Of a stretch of 64,000 nucleotides of DNA, positions 1-11,198 are shown piece after piece (the first letter of the stretch is position 1; every line of letters begins with the position of its first letter). The stretch lies in assembly GCF_000934725.1 (NCBI RefSeq), contig NZ_JYNS01000011.1, forward strand, positions 62,001-126,000. Reading direction: 5' to 3'. Origin of the DNA: Methyloterricola oryzae. GTDB taxonomy: Bacteria > Pseudomonadota > Gammaproteobacteria > Methylococcales > Methylococcaceae. The notes below the pieces were generated by a model, which searched no databases, had not been told where the DNA came from, and saw only the letters and a program-made list of their open reading frames with translations. Position numbers and translations under genes: made by a program.

Positions 1-620
1 TTGACGCTGATTCGCACCGTGTCCGCTGAACTGCGGCCGCCTTTATCGTCGGTCACGACCAGCGAGAAAACGTACTGCCCTGCCGAAAGGTTCAAGGTCG
101 GATTTACGACGTCGGCAGGGTCCGGGGTGCCGGTCCAGGTGTAGGTCGCAATGCTGCCATCCGGGTCGCTGGAGCCCGATCCATCCAGGCTCACCGAGAC
201 CGTTCCCATCTCGTTGGCCAGCATCAGCACCTGATCTGGACCCGCACTGGCTGTCGGTAACTGGTTGGCGGGCGCGCTATCACAATTGGACGGCGCATTG
301 GATACCCTGCTTTCGTCCGTATCGCCATTCGAAACAGCACGTACCCGGCAGGGAACCGTGGCCGGCTGATTGATGGTTACTCGCCAGTCGCCTCCGCTGC
401 TAGCAGTCACGTTGGCAATTTGCCGCCCGGTTGCCACGGAAAATAGCGTAACCGTGGCGCGATCATCTGCCTCACCGGAAATGGTCAAGCGCTTGTAGGT
501 GGCGCTCCAACTCGCGCTTTTGATATCCAGCCCGCCTGCCTGCGCCGAAGCGTCGAACAAAGCGAGGGCTGTTAACATCAGCAACAACCAAGGCCGCTTT
601 AGTTTTCGTTCCCGTATCAT
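1..620 (-). CDS. Secreted PKD-domain protein, 5' part only (runs off left edge)
   Basis: Reading leftward from an ATG at 618-620 there is an open frame of at least 206 codons that is still open at base 1. A GAGGAGA ribosome site lies six bases before the ATG. The first 27 residues form a signal peptide (basic start MIRERKLKR, hydrophobic core, end near DASAQAG). Residues about 30-95 look like a small beta-rich domain. Residues about 110-200 match a PKD/REJ fold: a DPDGS turn, a Y-T-W strand, and a closing stretch with VVTDDKGG. PKD domains are extracellular modules used in adhesion and polymer binding. The protein is probably exported and much longer than seen here; its actual activity lies outside the window. 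The frame and signal peptide are seen directly; the export role is inferred. Confidence 0.8.
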   Translation of the reverse strand, partial: MIRERKLKRPWLLLMLTALALFDASAQAGGLDIKSASWSATYKRLTISGEADDRATVTLFSVATGRQIANVTASSGGDWRVTINQPATVPCRVRAVSNGDTDESRVSNAPSNCDSAPANQLPTASAGPDQVLMLANEMGTVSVSLDGSGSSDPDGSIATYTWTGTPDPADVVNPTLNLSAGQYVFSLVVTDDKGGRSSADTVRISV

Positions 621-1413
621 TGGATTGTCTCCTCATGACTGGTTGAACTGCAATGCCCGAACGGCCATTGCCGGAGATCCGGCCCCGTCCTTGAATAACG
701 GAACCCTTTCCGGCCAAAAAGGCGCGTTGATCATCGATCTACAACTGCAGCAAGCCTCGGGGCCCACCGCGGCGGCACGACCTTGGAGTGATTCGAAACC
801 AATTGAAAATCCGGCCGCCCGATCATCCAAGCCTTTACGACGAATGGATGACGAACGCACCGAAGCTGCTGAGGCCGGCTTGCTTGCTTTCTTTCTGGTT
901 TTTCGTGAAAGCCAGTCGCGAGATATCTCGGTCCATTATTATTTTTCTTTATTGAACACTTTTACCGCGCGCGGCTGCAGCTAGCCGCGACGGTACTTGC
1001 ATCACCTTTCAGAACAACCCGGCGTCCGGGTAACCCCATAGGGAAAGACACCGCTTTCGCTATGAGTCAGTAAAATTAGCAGCAAACCTTGAATGGTCAA
1101 TCAGACTATGTCTCAGAACTGCTATTTTTCCGCACAAACTCGCAATTAATATGAAACTTTAGTATCAGATAATTTCAGTCTGGCAAATCCGTGCAGTCGG
1201 CCACTTGTGGCTTGATGAGAGCGGAATGCCAGGAAAGCATGGCTTCGAATTCAGGCGCGTCGAGAAGCCCTGCTGTTGAAGGCGGCAAGCACCGCATAAG
1301 GTGTTTGAGGGCGGTTCAGGGGGGGACGTGGATACAAAGCGCCCGCGGATGGAAATCAGGGAGACGTGCAGTAGAAATCAACTGCCTGAGTGAACGCGCA
1401 CACAAGGAGGTGT
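621..1413. other. Long intergenic stretch with palindromes, no convincing gene
   Basis: About 790 bases lie between the PKD protein start and the recG stop. The frames that are open here have no ribosome site and no recognisable protein character. The stretch from about 930 to 1190 is much richer in A and T than its surroundings. It holds a perfect 12-base palindrome at 919-930, a hairpin at 971-988 (arms GCGGCT and AGCCGC) and a hairpin at 1017-1031 (arms ACCCGG and CCGGGT). It is probably the promoter and leader of the PKD protein. No known riboswitch core was found. Confidence 0.5.
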
Positions 1414-3495
<2,082 letters not shown>

Positions 3496-3513
3496 GAAAA
3501 AACGGCGATCGGA

Positions 3514-3900
3514 CTAGCCCGCCAGAACCATCACACCGTCCATTTCGACGCCGGCGCCGCGTGGCAGCGACGCCACGCCGATAGCCGCCCGCGCCGGGTA
3601 AGGCTCGGCGAAATAGCCGGCCATGATCTCGTTGACCAGGGGGAAGTGCGCGAGATCCGTGAGAAAGATGTTGAGCTTGACGATGTCCTGCAAACTGCCG
3701 CCCGCCGCCTCCGCCACTGCGCTCAAGTTGTCGAAGACACGGCGGATCTGGACATCCATTCCGCCTTCGACCAGGGTCATGGTGGCAGGGTCCAGGGGAA
3801 TCTGGCCGGATAGATAGACGGTGTCGCCGACCTTGACCGCCTGGGAATAGGTGCCTATGGCTTTGGGTGCGCGGTCGGTGTGGATGATGCTCTTGCTCAT
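3514..3900 (-). CDS. ridA: 2-iminobutanoate/2-iminopropanoate deaminase RidA
   Basis: The 128-residue protein is a standard RidA/YjgF/UK114 family member. It hydrolyses the reactive imine and enamine intermediates released by PLP-dependent dehydratases and so protects other enzymes. The family signature around the active-site arginine is visible near the C-terminus ([13 protein letters not shown]), as is the [20 protein letters not shown] stretch near the N-terminus. Its ATG overlaps the spoT stop codon in an ATGA at 3897-3900, which points to translational coupling. A spoT-ridA-recG order is common in gammaproteobacteria. Confidence 0.97.
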   Translation of the reverse strand: MSKSIIHTDRAPKAIGTYSQAVKVGDTVYLSGQIPLDPATMTLVEGGMDVQIRRVFDNLSAVAEAAGGSLQDIVKLNIFLTDLAHFPLVNEIMAGYFAEPYPARAAIGVASLPRGAGVEMDGVMVLAG

Positions 3901-6173
3901 AATCTGCTTTTTCGAAGTTCTGTCTTGAGTCGGGAAATCTTCAGCACCACCGACAGCCGGCGCAATTCCCGCATCACGTTGGCGAGGTGCACGCGGTCCT
4001 TGACCATCAAGGTGATGATGTCCGTGGAGACCTCGCTGTCCTGGTTGGTGATCTGCACGTTTTCGATGTTGGCGCGCATGCGGGAAATGGTCGAGGCGAC
4101 CTTGGCCAGGGTGCCCAGTTTATTGAGCAGCTCAAGGCGAACTTCAACCGGAAATTCGCCAGCCACCTGCTTGTGCCATTCCACTTCCAGCCAGTTCACC
4201 TGCTTTTTGCGCAGTTCGTTGACGTTCTTGCACTCGTTCAAATGAACCACGATGCCCTTGCCGGGATTGAAGAAGCCGACAATGGGATCGCCAGGAATGG
4301 GACGGCAGCATTTCGCCAAGCTCACCACCATGCCCTCGCTGCCCTTGATGATGAGAGGCGCGCGTGCCGGCTTCCTCTCGCCTTCAGCCGCCTTCGCTTC
4401 GGCCTGGATCTCCTCGTGCATCAACAGCCGCACCACGAGGAATGGCAGGCGGTTGCCGAGGCCGATGTCCTCCAGCAGAATCTCGAGGGATGGCGCGTCC
4501 AGCGAGTCCAACAACTCTCCCAGCCGTTCCGCCGGAATGTCCTCGAGGCGCATGCCGCGCTCGCTGAGTTCTTTCTCCAAGAGGCGCCGCCCCAGCGCGA
4601 TGGCCTCCTGCTTCTTGAAGTTGCGCAGGTAACTGCGAATCGCGGAGCGGGCTTTTGCGGTGACCACATAATTCAGCCACAGCGGATTGGGCCTGGCCCA
4701 GGGGGCAGTGATGATCTCCACCGTCTGGCCGTTTTCGAGCACCGTCTGCAAGGGCGCCAGCACACGGTCGATGCGTGCGGAGACGCAGGCGTTGCCGATG
4801 TCGGTGTGCACGGTGTAGGCGAAATCAACGATGGTGGCCCCGCGCGGTAGCTTGATGATCTTGCCCTTGGGGGTCAGCACGTAGACTTCGTGCTGGAACA
4901 GGTCGACCTTGAGGTTGTCCAGGAACTCCAGGGAATCGCCGGCGTTCTTTTGGATCTCCAGCAGATCGCGCAGCCACTCGTGGGCCCGCGTCTGCGAGCT
5001 GGATACCTGATCCGCCTCCGACTTGTACAGCCAGTGAGCGGCGATGCCGCATTCGGCCATGTGGTGCATGGCGCGGGTACGAATCTGGATTTCCAGCGGC
5101 AGTCCGTAAGGGCCTACCAGCGTGGTGTGCAGGGATTGGTAGCCGTTGGCCTTGGGTACCGCAATATAGTCCTTGAAGCGCCCCGGCACCGGCTTGTACA
5201 GATTGTGCGATGCCCCCAGGGAACGGTAACAGTCGTCCACGCCGTCGGTGACGATGCGAAACGCATACACGTCGAACACTTCCGAGAACGACAGGCGTTT
5301 CCCGCGCATCTTCTGGTAGATGCTGTACAAGTGCTTCTCCCGCCCCAGCACCTGGCACCCGGTCATGCCGCTTTCGACGAGTCGCTTGTTGATAGTACTC
5401 TCGATGGTGGCCACCACTTCCTTGCGGTTGCCACGCGCCTTCTTGACCGAATGCTCGAGCACCCGATACCGCATGGGGTAAAGCGCGTGAAAGCCCAGGT
5501 CCTCAAGGGCCAGCCGCATCTCATTCATACCCAGGCGGTTGGCGATGGGGGCGTAAATGTCCAGGGTCTCGCGGGCTATGCGGCGACGCCGCTCCGCGCT
5601 CATAACCCCCAGGGTGCGCATGTTATGGAGCCGGTCGGCGAGCTTTACCATGATCACCCGCAGGTCCTTTACCATCGCCATGACCATCTTGCGCACATTC
5701 TGCGCCTGGGCCTCCGCACGGGACTTGCAATCCAACTGGGTCAGCTTGCTGACGCCGTCCACGAGATTGGCCACTTCCTCGCCAAACTGCTTGGCAAGGT
5801 CTTCCTTCGATACGAAGGTGTCCTCGATCACGTCGTGCAACAGACCCGCCATCACGCCGCGGGCATCCATGTGCATATCGGCTAGGATCATGGCCACGGA
5901 GATGGGATGGCACACGTAGGGTTCGCCGCTGATGCGGAACTGCCCTTCATGCGCACGGTTGGCCAGTTCGTAGGCGCGGCGCACATCGCCCACCTGTGCC
6001 TCATCCAAATACTCGGACAAAGTGGCGCACAGCCGGCGGATGAGCTTCTCCTGAGGCTGCTCGGCGGTCTCAAGCGCGGGACTGTCCGAGGTCGGGGCGG
6101 AGCGATCGGGCGCATGGGGAACCAGTCCCGCTGCGCTTTCGGCCCTGATTCCTGCCCCCGTACTGACTGCCAC
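3897..6173 (-). CDS. spoT: Bifunctional (p)ppGpp synthetase/hydrolase SpoT
   Basis: The 758-residue product carries the RelA/SpoT homologue domains in order. The HD hydrolase has His89 and the HD pair at 113-114. The synthetase domain has an RFKD motif at 332-335, the form typical of bifunctional enzymes rather than RelA's acidic version. A TGS domain lies at about 427-490 and a C-terminal ACT domain at about 680-755. It makes and degrades the stringent-response alarmone. The start is GTG at 6171-6173 with GGAG six bases upstream. The first 40 or so residues, rich in Ala, Ser and Pro, extend beyond the usual SpoT N-terminus of about 700-residue homologues, so a later start cannot be excluded. 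The gap to rpoZ is 22 bases. Confidence 0.97.
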   Translation of the reverse strand: MAVSTGAGIRAESAAGLVPHAPDRSAPTSDSPALETAEQPQEKLIRRLCATLSEYLDEAQVGDVRRAYELANRAHEGQFRISGEPYVCHPISVAMILADMHMDARGVMAGLLHDVIEDTFVSKEDLAKQFGEEVANLVDGVSKLTQLDCKSRAEAQAQNVRKMVMAMVKDLRVIMVKLADRLHNMRTLGVMSAERRRRIARETLDIYAPIANRLGMNEMRLALEDLGFHALYPMRYRVLEHSVKKARGNRKEVVATIESTINKRLVESGMTGCQVLGREKHLYSIYQKMRGKRLSFSEVFDVYAFRIVTDGVDDCYRSLGASHNLYKPVPGRFKDYIAVPKANGYQSLHTTLVGPYGLPLEIQIRTRAMHHMAECGIAAHWLYKSEADQVSSSQTRAHEWLRDLLEIQKNAGDSLEFLDNLKVDLFQHEVYVLTPKGKIIKLPRGATIVDFAYTVHTDIGNACVSARIDRVLAPLQTVLENGQTVEIITAPWARPNPLWLNYVVTAKARSAIRSYLRNFKKQEAIALGRRLLEKELSERGMRLEDIPAERLGELLDSLDAPSLEILLEDIGLGNRLPFLVVRLLMHEEIQAEAKAAEGERKPARAPLIIKGSEGMVVSLAKCCRPIPGDPIVGFFNPGKGIVVHLNECKNVNELRKKQVNWLEVEWHKQVAGEFPVEVRLELLNKLGTLAKVASTISRMRANIENVQITNQDSEVSTDIITLMVKDRVHLANVMRELRRLSVVLKISRLKTELRKSRL

Positions 6174-6195
6174 GGTACGCTCCGATCTCTGATTC

Positions 6196-6480
6196 TTAGA
6201 GGTCGTCGTCTTCCATGTCGGCGATGTCGTCGTGCATCCTGAAGGTGGGCCGTTCCACCTGATAACGCTCCTGACGCGGGGCCTCCTTCAGGTATTCGCG
6301 CGTAATCTCGCCCGCCGCGATCTCGCGCAATGCCAGCACCGTGGGCTTGTCATTGCTCCAGGGCAGCTTGGCGTCGTCAGGGTGGCGGCTCAACTGGCGC
6401 GCGCGCTTTGCACCCAACAGAACCAGTTGAAAGCGGTTATCCACCTTGTCCAGACAATCTTCGACGGTAACTCGTGCCAT
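6196..6480 (-). CDS. rpoZ: RNA polymerase omega subunit
   Basis: The 94-residue protein starts [20 protein letters not shown], the family's conserved opening, and helps assembly of RNA polymerase. An in-frame TTG and ATG lie six and five codons further upstream, but the ATG at 6478-6480 has AGGAA seven bases before it and fits the family length, so it was chosen. The C-terminal tail is acidic, ending DMEDDDL. It is the first gene of the leftward rpoZ-spoT-ridA-recG unit. The guanylate kinase gene gmk, often found just before rpoZ, is absent here; pgk lies upstream instead, beyond a terminator. Confidence 0.97.
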   Translation of the reverse strand: MARVTVEDCLDKVDNRFQLVLLGAKRARQLSRHPDDAKLPWSNDKPTVLALREIAAGEITREYLKEAPRQERYQVERPTFRMHDDIADMEDDDL

Positions 6481-6590
6481 GCGGCGATTCCTCATCAAAT
6501 AAAGAAAAATGTAAAGCTGTTGTAAAAGACCAATATTAGTTGCTTTTTATCCCAATCCCCTCGCCGTGTACAGCTATGCCCAGGAAACTG

Positions 6591-6638
6591 AGAAAAAAAC
6601 AGGGCGCGAGGGGCGGCTCTCGCCATCCCTCGCGCCCC
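6591..6638 (-). terminator. Intrinsic terminator after pgk
   Basis: An 11-base perfect stem (6602-6612 with 6627-6637, arms GGGCGCGAGGG and CCCTCGCGCCC) is followed on the minus strand by a run of seven T residues (A run on the plus strand at about 6593-6599). It lies about 25 bases past the pgk stop codon and separates pgk from rpoZ. Confidence 0.92.
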
Positions 6639-6661
6639 TTTCCTAATTGCGACGAAACGGA

Positions 6662-7837
6662 CTAGGCGCGCTCTTCCAAAATCGCGACGGCCGGCAGCAC
6701 TTTGCCTTCCAGGTATTCCAGAAACGCACCGCCTGCTGTGGATATGTACGAAACCTTGTCGTAGATGCCGTACTTCTGGATGGCGGCAATGGTGTCGCCG
6801 CCGCCCGCCAGGGTAAAGGCCGAGGTCTTGGCGATGGCATTGGCTACTGTCTTGGTTCCCGCCCCGAACTGGTCGAACTCGAACACGCCCACAGGGCCGT
6901 TCCAGACCACGGTGCCGGCCTTCATGATCACATCCGCCAGTTCCTGCGCCGACTTAGGACCGATGTCGAAAATCATGTCGTCATCGTCCACGGCGCCCGC
7001 GTCTTTCAGCACCGCCGGTTCATTGGCGTCGAACTGCTTGCCCACGACCACATCCTGCGCGATCGGGATAGTGGCGCCGCGTGCCGACATTTTCTCCATC
7101 AGCGTTTTGGCGGTGGGAACCAGGTCATCTTCGCACAAGGACTTGCCCACGTTTTTTCCCACGGCTTTGAGGAAGGTATTGGCGATGCCGCCCCCAACCA
7201 CCAGTTGGTCGACCTTCTCGGAAAGCGACTCGAGCACCGTCAACTTGGTGGATACCTTGCTGCCGCCGACGATAGCCACCAAAGGCCGCGCCGGACTGGC
7301 CAGAGCCTTGCCCAGGGCTTCCAGTTCCTCGGTCAGCAAAATGCCGGCACAGGCAACCGGCGCGTACTTGGCGACGCCATGGGTGGAGGCCTCGGCCCGG
7401 TGCGCCGTGCCAAATGCATCCATGACGAAAACATCGCAAAGCGCGGCATATTTTTGCGCCGTCTCATCAATATTCTTCTTCTCACCCTTGTTGAAACGGC
7501 AGTTCTCCAACACCACCAACTCGCCCTCGGCGACATCGAATCCGCCATCCACCCAGTCCCGAATCAGCCGTACCGGCTTACCCAGGCGACCTGCAATGTT
7601 GTCGGCCACCGGTTTGAGGGAATTTTCCTCCGAGTATTCACCCTCGGTGGGACGCCCCAGGTGCGACGTAACCATGACCCTCGCGCCGGCCTTGAGGCAG
7701 TGCTCGATAGTCGCCATGGACGCCGTGATGCGGGCGTCAGAGGTCACCTTGCCCTCTTTCACCGGCACGTTCAGATCGGCGCGGATCAACACCCGCTTGC
7801 CTTTGAGTTCCTGATCGATCATGCGCTTGAAAGCCAT
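6662..7837 (-). CDS. pgk: Phosphoglycerate kinase
   Basis: The 391-residue protein interconverts 1,3-bisphosphoglycerate plus ADP and 3-phosphoglycerate plus ATP in glycolysis and gluconeogenesis. The N-terminal RADLNVPV substrate-binding motif, SHLGRP, the VGGSKVSTK stretch and the C-terminal GGGDT nucleotide-binding motif are all present. The frame is open for 17 more codons upstream, but the ATG at 7835-7837 has AAGGAG seven bases before it and gives the usual family start ([11 protein letters not shown]). It is followed by a strong terminator and is probably transcribed alone. Confidence 0.97.
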   Translation of the reverse strand: MAFKRMIDQELKGKRVLIRADLNVPVKEGKVTSDARITASMATIEHCLKAGARVMVTSHLGRPTEGEYSEENSLKPVADNIAGRLGKPVRLIRDWVDGGFDVAEGELVVLENCRFNKGEKKNIDETAQKYAALCDVFVMDAFGTAHRAEASTHGVAKYAPVACAGILLTEELEALGKALASPARPLVAIVGGSKVSTKLTVLESLSEKVDQLVVGGGIANTFLKAVGKNVGKSLCEDDLVPTAKTLMEKMSARGATIPIAQDVVVGKQFDANEPAVLKDAGAVDDDDMIFDIGPKSAQELADVIMKAGTVVWNGPVGVFEFDQFGAGTKTVANAIAKTSAFTLAGGGDTIAAIQKYGIYDKVSYISTAGGAFLEYLEGKVLPAVAILEERA

Positions 7838-7906
7838 CGTGATTCTCCTTCCGTCGTTATTCTTGCTTATCGCTTGGTCTCCCGACATGGCGCTGGGCCA
7901 TGGGGA

Positions 7907-8464
7907 TCATTCTCCCCGCCATTTGATGGAACAGCCCATGCTCGGGATCTGCTCGGCGGGCCCCTGACCAGTCAGGGCCACTTGCTTCATGGCCTCGAAC
8001 AGATCGCGGCGAACGTCGGGCGGAGCCGTCTCCTTGCGGCTGGCATCCAGGCGCCCGCGGTACTGCAGTTCCAACTGCCCATTGAAGCCGAAGAAATCCG
8101 GAGTACAGACCGCGCCGTAAGCTTTGGCGATTTCCTGGGTCTCGTCGTAGAGATACGGGAAGGGGTAGGCATGGGTCTCGGATACCCGCTTCATGTTATC
8201 GAAGGAATCCTCAGGGTAATCCGTTGGGTCGTTGGACATGATGGCAACCGCCTTGATGCCGAAATCGGCAAGCTCGCGCACGTCGCGCACGATGCGGTCC
8301 TGAACGGCCTTGACGAAAGGACAGTGGTTGCAGATGAACATCACCAGTAGGCCGTTTTCGCCACGGCATTTCGCCAGGTTCCAGCGCTGACCGTCGACTC
8401 CTGGCAGGTCGAAATCGACCGCTGGCTTTCCGAATTCGCAAACCGGTGTTTCAGTACTGGCCAT
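7907..8464 (-). CDS. Thioredoxin-fold protein of the redoxin/AhpC-TSA type
   Basis: The 185-residue protein has a peroxiredoxin/TlpA-like thioredoxin fold with a CNHC motif at residues 45-48 in the conserved FICNHCPFVKAVQD context, a widespread family of small thioredoxin-like proteins of unsettled substrate. The later cis-proline region appears as AVCTPDFFGF. No signal peptide is seen, so it is probably cytoplasmic. The ATG at 8462-8464 was chosen because homologues start near here. It has no clear ribosome site, and the frame stays open 40 codons upstream, where it would cross the vWA gene promoter. It diverges from that vWA operon. Confidence 0.8.
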   Translation of the reverse strand: MASTETPVCEFGKPAVDFDLPGVDGQRWNLAKCRGENGLLVMFICNHCPFVKAVQDRIVRDVRELADFGIKAVAIMSNDPTDYPEDSFDNMKRVSETHAYPFPYLYDETQEIAKAYGAVCTPDFFGFNGQLELQYRGRLDASRKETAPPDVRRDLFEAMKQVALTGQGPAEQIPSMGCSIKWRGE

Positions 8465-8577
8465 GGCAAGATCCGTAGGACGATTATTACGCGATGATAC
8501 CAGACTCTCCAACACCCGTCTCGACGCCACACGATCTTGCACTATATTGATCGAGAGCATCTTATTGGAATGGAGAC

Positions 8578-10470
8578 ATGCCACTCAAGGCACTGCTGAT
8601 ATGTGCGGCGCTCCTGGGAATGGACCCGGTAGCGGCCAACGAGGAAGCCGCCCACGAGCAACCTGCAGCCACCGAGGGCCGGGCTGCCGACAGCGCTCCG
8701 GCCACCCACGAACATCCCCAAGCCGCTGAAAACCGGGCGCCTGACGGAGCCACGGCCGCCCCCGCGTCCGTCCCGCAACCAGCAGCTCATGAGGCCCCCG
8801 GATATGCGGTGCGCATCGTGATCGACACCTCGGGCAGCATGAAGCAGACGGACCCGAAGAATCTGCGGGTCCCGGCTCTCAAGTTGTTGGTCAATCTCCT
8901 GCCAGATGGAAGCGAAGCCGGCGTATGGCTGTTCGACAGCAAACCCGAGGAACTGGTGCCGGCAGGTCCCGTCAACCCTGAATGGAAAAAGCAGGCGACC
9001 CAGGCGGCCAACAGGATTCACTCCAAAGGTGCTTTCACCAACATCGAAGCTGCCCTGAGTGAGGCCGCCGCGGGCTGGCTGCCACCGGCCGAGCCGGGTC
9101 CGCGCCGCCGCCTCATCCTGCTGACGGATGGCATGGTCGACGTATCGAAGAACCCCGGAGAAAACGCCGCATCGCGTGAAGCCTTGCTGAACCGCCTGAC
9201 GCCCGCGCTGCAGCAGGCGGGTATCGAGGTCTATACCATCGCGCTTTCAAGTCAGGCGGACGAAGCCCTGTTGCAGCAATTGACCCTAGCCAGCGGTGGC
9301 TGGAATGTGGTGGCGATGGATGCCGAACAACTGCAGCGGTCATTCCTGCAGTTGTTCAACCAATCCGTTCCCCATGACAGCGTTCCCATTCACGACAATG
9401 GATTCACCCTCGACGCAGGCGTGCATGAATTTACCCTTCTGGTGCTGCTGCAGGAAGGAGCGGCGCCAACGCGGCTGATTGCCCCCGACGGACAGGTTTT
9501 GACCCAAGACAGCACGGACCCGCAGCTGCGCTGGCTGCACCAGGGCAGCTTCGATCTGGTGACCATCACCGATCCCAAACCCGGCTTGTGGAAACTCGAG
9601 GCGAAACAGGATCCCGCCAACCAGGTGATGGTGGTTTCCGACCTCGCCATGGAACCCATGCGCATCGAAAGCTACCTGCAAGCGGGCGACCAACCCAGGA
9701 TTGGCGTGGTCTTCAAGGATAAGGATCAACCCATCAGCCGGGAAGACTTTCTCGGCCTGCTGGTCGTCAAAGCCATTCTGCAAGGCCCCATGGGTCCCCA
9801 GGATCTCTCCCTGGCCCAGGTGCCGGACCAGCCAGGGGCTTTCGCCGCCCCGGAAGAACACCCGTTGCTGCCTGGTGATTACAACCTGACCATCCAAGCC
9901 GACGGCAAGACATTCCAGCGCGAGGCCCGGCAGAACTTTCGCGTCATGTCCGACCTACTTAAAGTGGAGGAGCACGCAGATGAGGGCGAAGAGCACGCCG
10001 GCACCACGATTTTGCTGACGCCAAATCCGCAAAGCCTTGCAAGCGACTCCCTCGCAATCCACGCCACAGTCACCGACCAAGCACAGCAGACCCGCGAACT
10101 GACCGCCGAGCACACGGACGACGCCTGGCAACTCAAGCTGCCGACGCCGGGCCCGGGTGACCAATGGATCGTCAATATCCAGGCCTCAGGCAAAACCCCC
10201 GAGGGAGCGCCGGTCACGGTGCCTCTCAAGCCCATCACCCTGACCGGCAGGCAGCCGGAACCTCCGGCAATGGCGCCGGAACCAATCCCACCGCCACCTC
10301 AGGCACCCGCCGCACCCGCTCCGGAGTGGGGGGTCGCCGCCGCCATCGCGGTTGCCGTCAACTTGGGCCTAATTCTGAGCGGGTACGGGATCGCGCGACT
10401 TCTGAAAAAGCGTCGGGACGCCGCCATCGCGCTCCTGCTGGATAAATTCTCCGCCGCACCCCCGCCATGA
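8578..10470 (+). CDS. vWA-domain membrane-anchored protein, first gene of a three-gene unit
   Basis: The 630-residue protein has an N-terminal signal peptide (about 1-20), an Ala/Pro/Glu-rich linker to about residue 75, then a von Willebrand factor A domain whose metal site is visible as DTSGS at 83-87, with a second conserved LTDGMVD stretch further on. Beta-rich Ig-like regions follow, then a Pro-rich segment and one transmembrane helix at about 586-605 with a short basic cytoplasmic tail. It is therefore a periplasmic protein anchored at its C-terminus. vWA domains bind proteins through a divalent ion, so it may be a sensor or assembly factor. Its stop overlaps the next start (ATGA, 10467-10470). 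The function is unknown. Confidence 0.85.
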   Translation: MPLKALLICAALLGMDPVAANEEAAHEQPAATEGRAADSAPATHEHPQAAENRAPDGATAAPASVPQPAAHEAPGYAVRIVIDTSGSMKQTDPKNLRVPALKLLVNLLPDGSEAGVWLFDSKPEELVPAGPVNPEWKKQATQAANRIHSKGAFTNIEAALSEAAAGWLPPAEPGPRRRLILLTDGMVDVSKNPGENAASREALLNRLTPALQQAGIEVYTIALSSQADEALLQQLTLASGGWNVVAMDAEQLQRSFLQLFNQSVPHDSVPIHDNGFTLDAGVHEFTLLVLLQEGAAPTRLIAPDGQVLTQDSTDPQLRWLHQGSFDLVTITDPKPGLWKLEAKQDPANQVMVVSDLAMEPMRIESYLQAGDQPRIGVVFKDKDQPISREDFLGLLVVKAILQGPMGPQDLSLAQVPDQPGAFAAPEEHPLLPGDYNLTIQADGKTFQREARQNFRVMSDLLKVEEHADEGEEHAGTTILLTPNPQSLASDSLAIHATVTDQAQQTRELTAEHTDDAWQLKLPTPGPGDQWIVNIQASGKTPEGAPVTVPLKPITLTGRQPEPPAMAPEPIPPPPQAPAAPAPEWGVAAAIAVAVNLGLILSGYGIARLLKKRRDAAIALLLDKFSAAPPP

Positions 10471-11198
10471 TAGAGATCTCCACCATCATCGCTCTACTGG
10501 CCGCCGAATCGCTGGCCGCCATGTTCGCCATCCTGGTCGTGCTTGCGCTACGAGCGCTGTTACGCAACCGCCGCGAGGACCAGCATGCCAGCGTTCTGGT
10601 CGAACGCCTCACGCACGACCGCGACCCGCATGCCGCGGGCCTTGCAAAGAACCAGGCGCCCTGCGCCAATTGGAGCGAAACCGAAGCGCAGGCCCTGGCT
10701 GAAGCGGTCGGGAAACGGGAGCAGGCGCTCTATCACTGTGTGATCGAAGCCTTCGTCAAGCGCGACGCGGAAATCCTGGATCAGCTCGATGAGCACGTCC
10801 ATGGACTTTCCGAGCCTTACTGCCAGGCGCTGAAAACCATGCTGGCACGCGCGAAAGAGGCCGGGCAGTCGGCCCTGGATCAGGCGCCGGCAGGGCCGAA
10901 CCATAACCTTTCCGGCGAAAACGAAACCTTGCGCCAGCAAGTCGAGAAACTCAGCCAGGAATGCGAACTGATGCGGGCACAACTTGGAGAGATGTCGGCG
11001 ACCAGCGAAAGGCTGCGGCAGGACCTGCAAGCGGCGCTGACCGAGTTGGAAGAAGTATCCGGCGAATATGCGCGCGTTTTCCATGAAAAGGGCGAAGGTG
11101 AATTGGAAGCGAGCCGGCAGCAAATGCTGGAACGTTTCCGGCTGGCCGCGGGACTCCTCGACGACTCGGCAGACGCCACCGAAAGCGACTCCACATGA
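10467..11198 (+). CDS. Membrane-anchored coiled-coil protein, second gene of the vWA unit
   Basis: The 243-residue protein begins with a hydrophobic helix at about 6-32 followed by basic residues (LRNRRED), which places most of the chain in the cytoplasm. Residues about 140-225 are rich in Glu, Gln, Leu and Ala with heptad-like spacing, consistent with a coiled coil. No named domain is recognised. It is coupled to both neighbours by ATGA overlaps (10467-10470 and 11195-11198), so equal or linked expression is likely. It could bridge the vWA protein and the third protein in one membrane complex; that is inference from gene order alone. Confidence 0.75.
   Translation: MIEISTIIALLAAESLAAMFAILVVLALRALLRNRREDQHASVLVERLTHDRDPHAAGLAKNQAPCANWSETEAQALAEAVGKREQALYHCVIEAFVKRDAEILDQLDEHVHGLSEPYCQALKTMLARAKEAGQSALDQAPAGPNHNLSGENETLRQQVEKLSQECELMRAQLGEMSATSERLRQDLQAALTELEEVSGEYARVFHEKGEGELEASRQQMLERFRLAAGLLDDSADATESDST

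Noticed and set aside
499-984. Open frames of 70-160 codons opposite and beyond the PKD protein start
   Set aside because: They have no ribosome site or protein character and overlap the start of the signal-peptide gene on the other strand.
960-1190. Possible cyclic-di-GMP riboswitch
   Set aside because: The hairpins and AT-rich segment looked promising, but the GEMM core (GCAAACC with GACGCAAAGC) is absent on both strands.
3987-5885. Long open frames antisense to spoT
   Set aside because: They are explained by codon bias of spoT and have no recognisable domain.
6647-8350. A 567-codon open frame opposite pgk and the thioredoxin-like gene
   Set aside because: It is an antisense frame of GC-rich coding sequence. 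Both genes on the minus strand are clearly real, with family motifs and ribosome sites.
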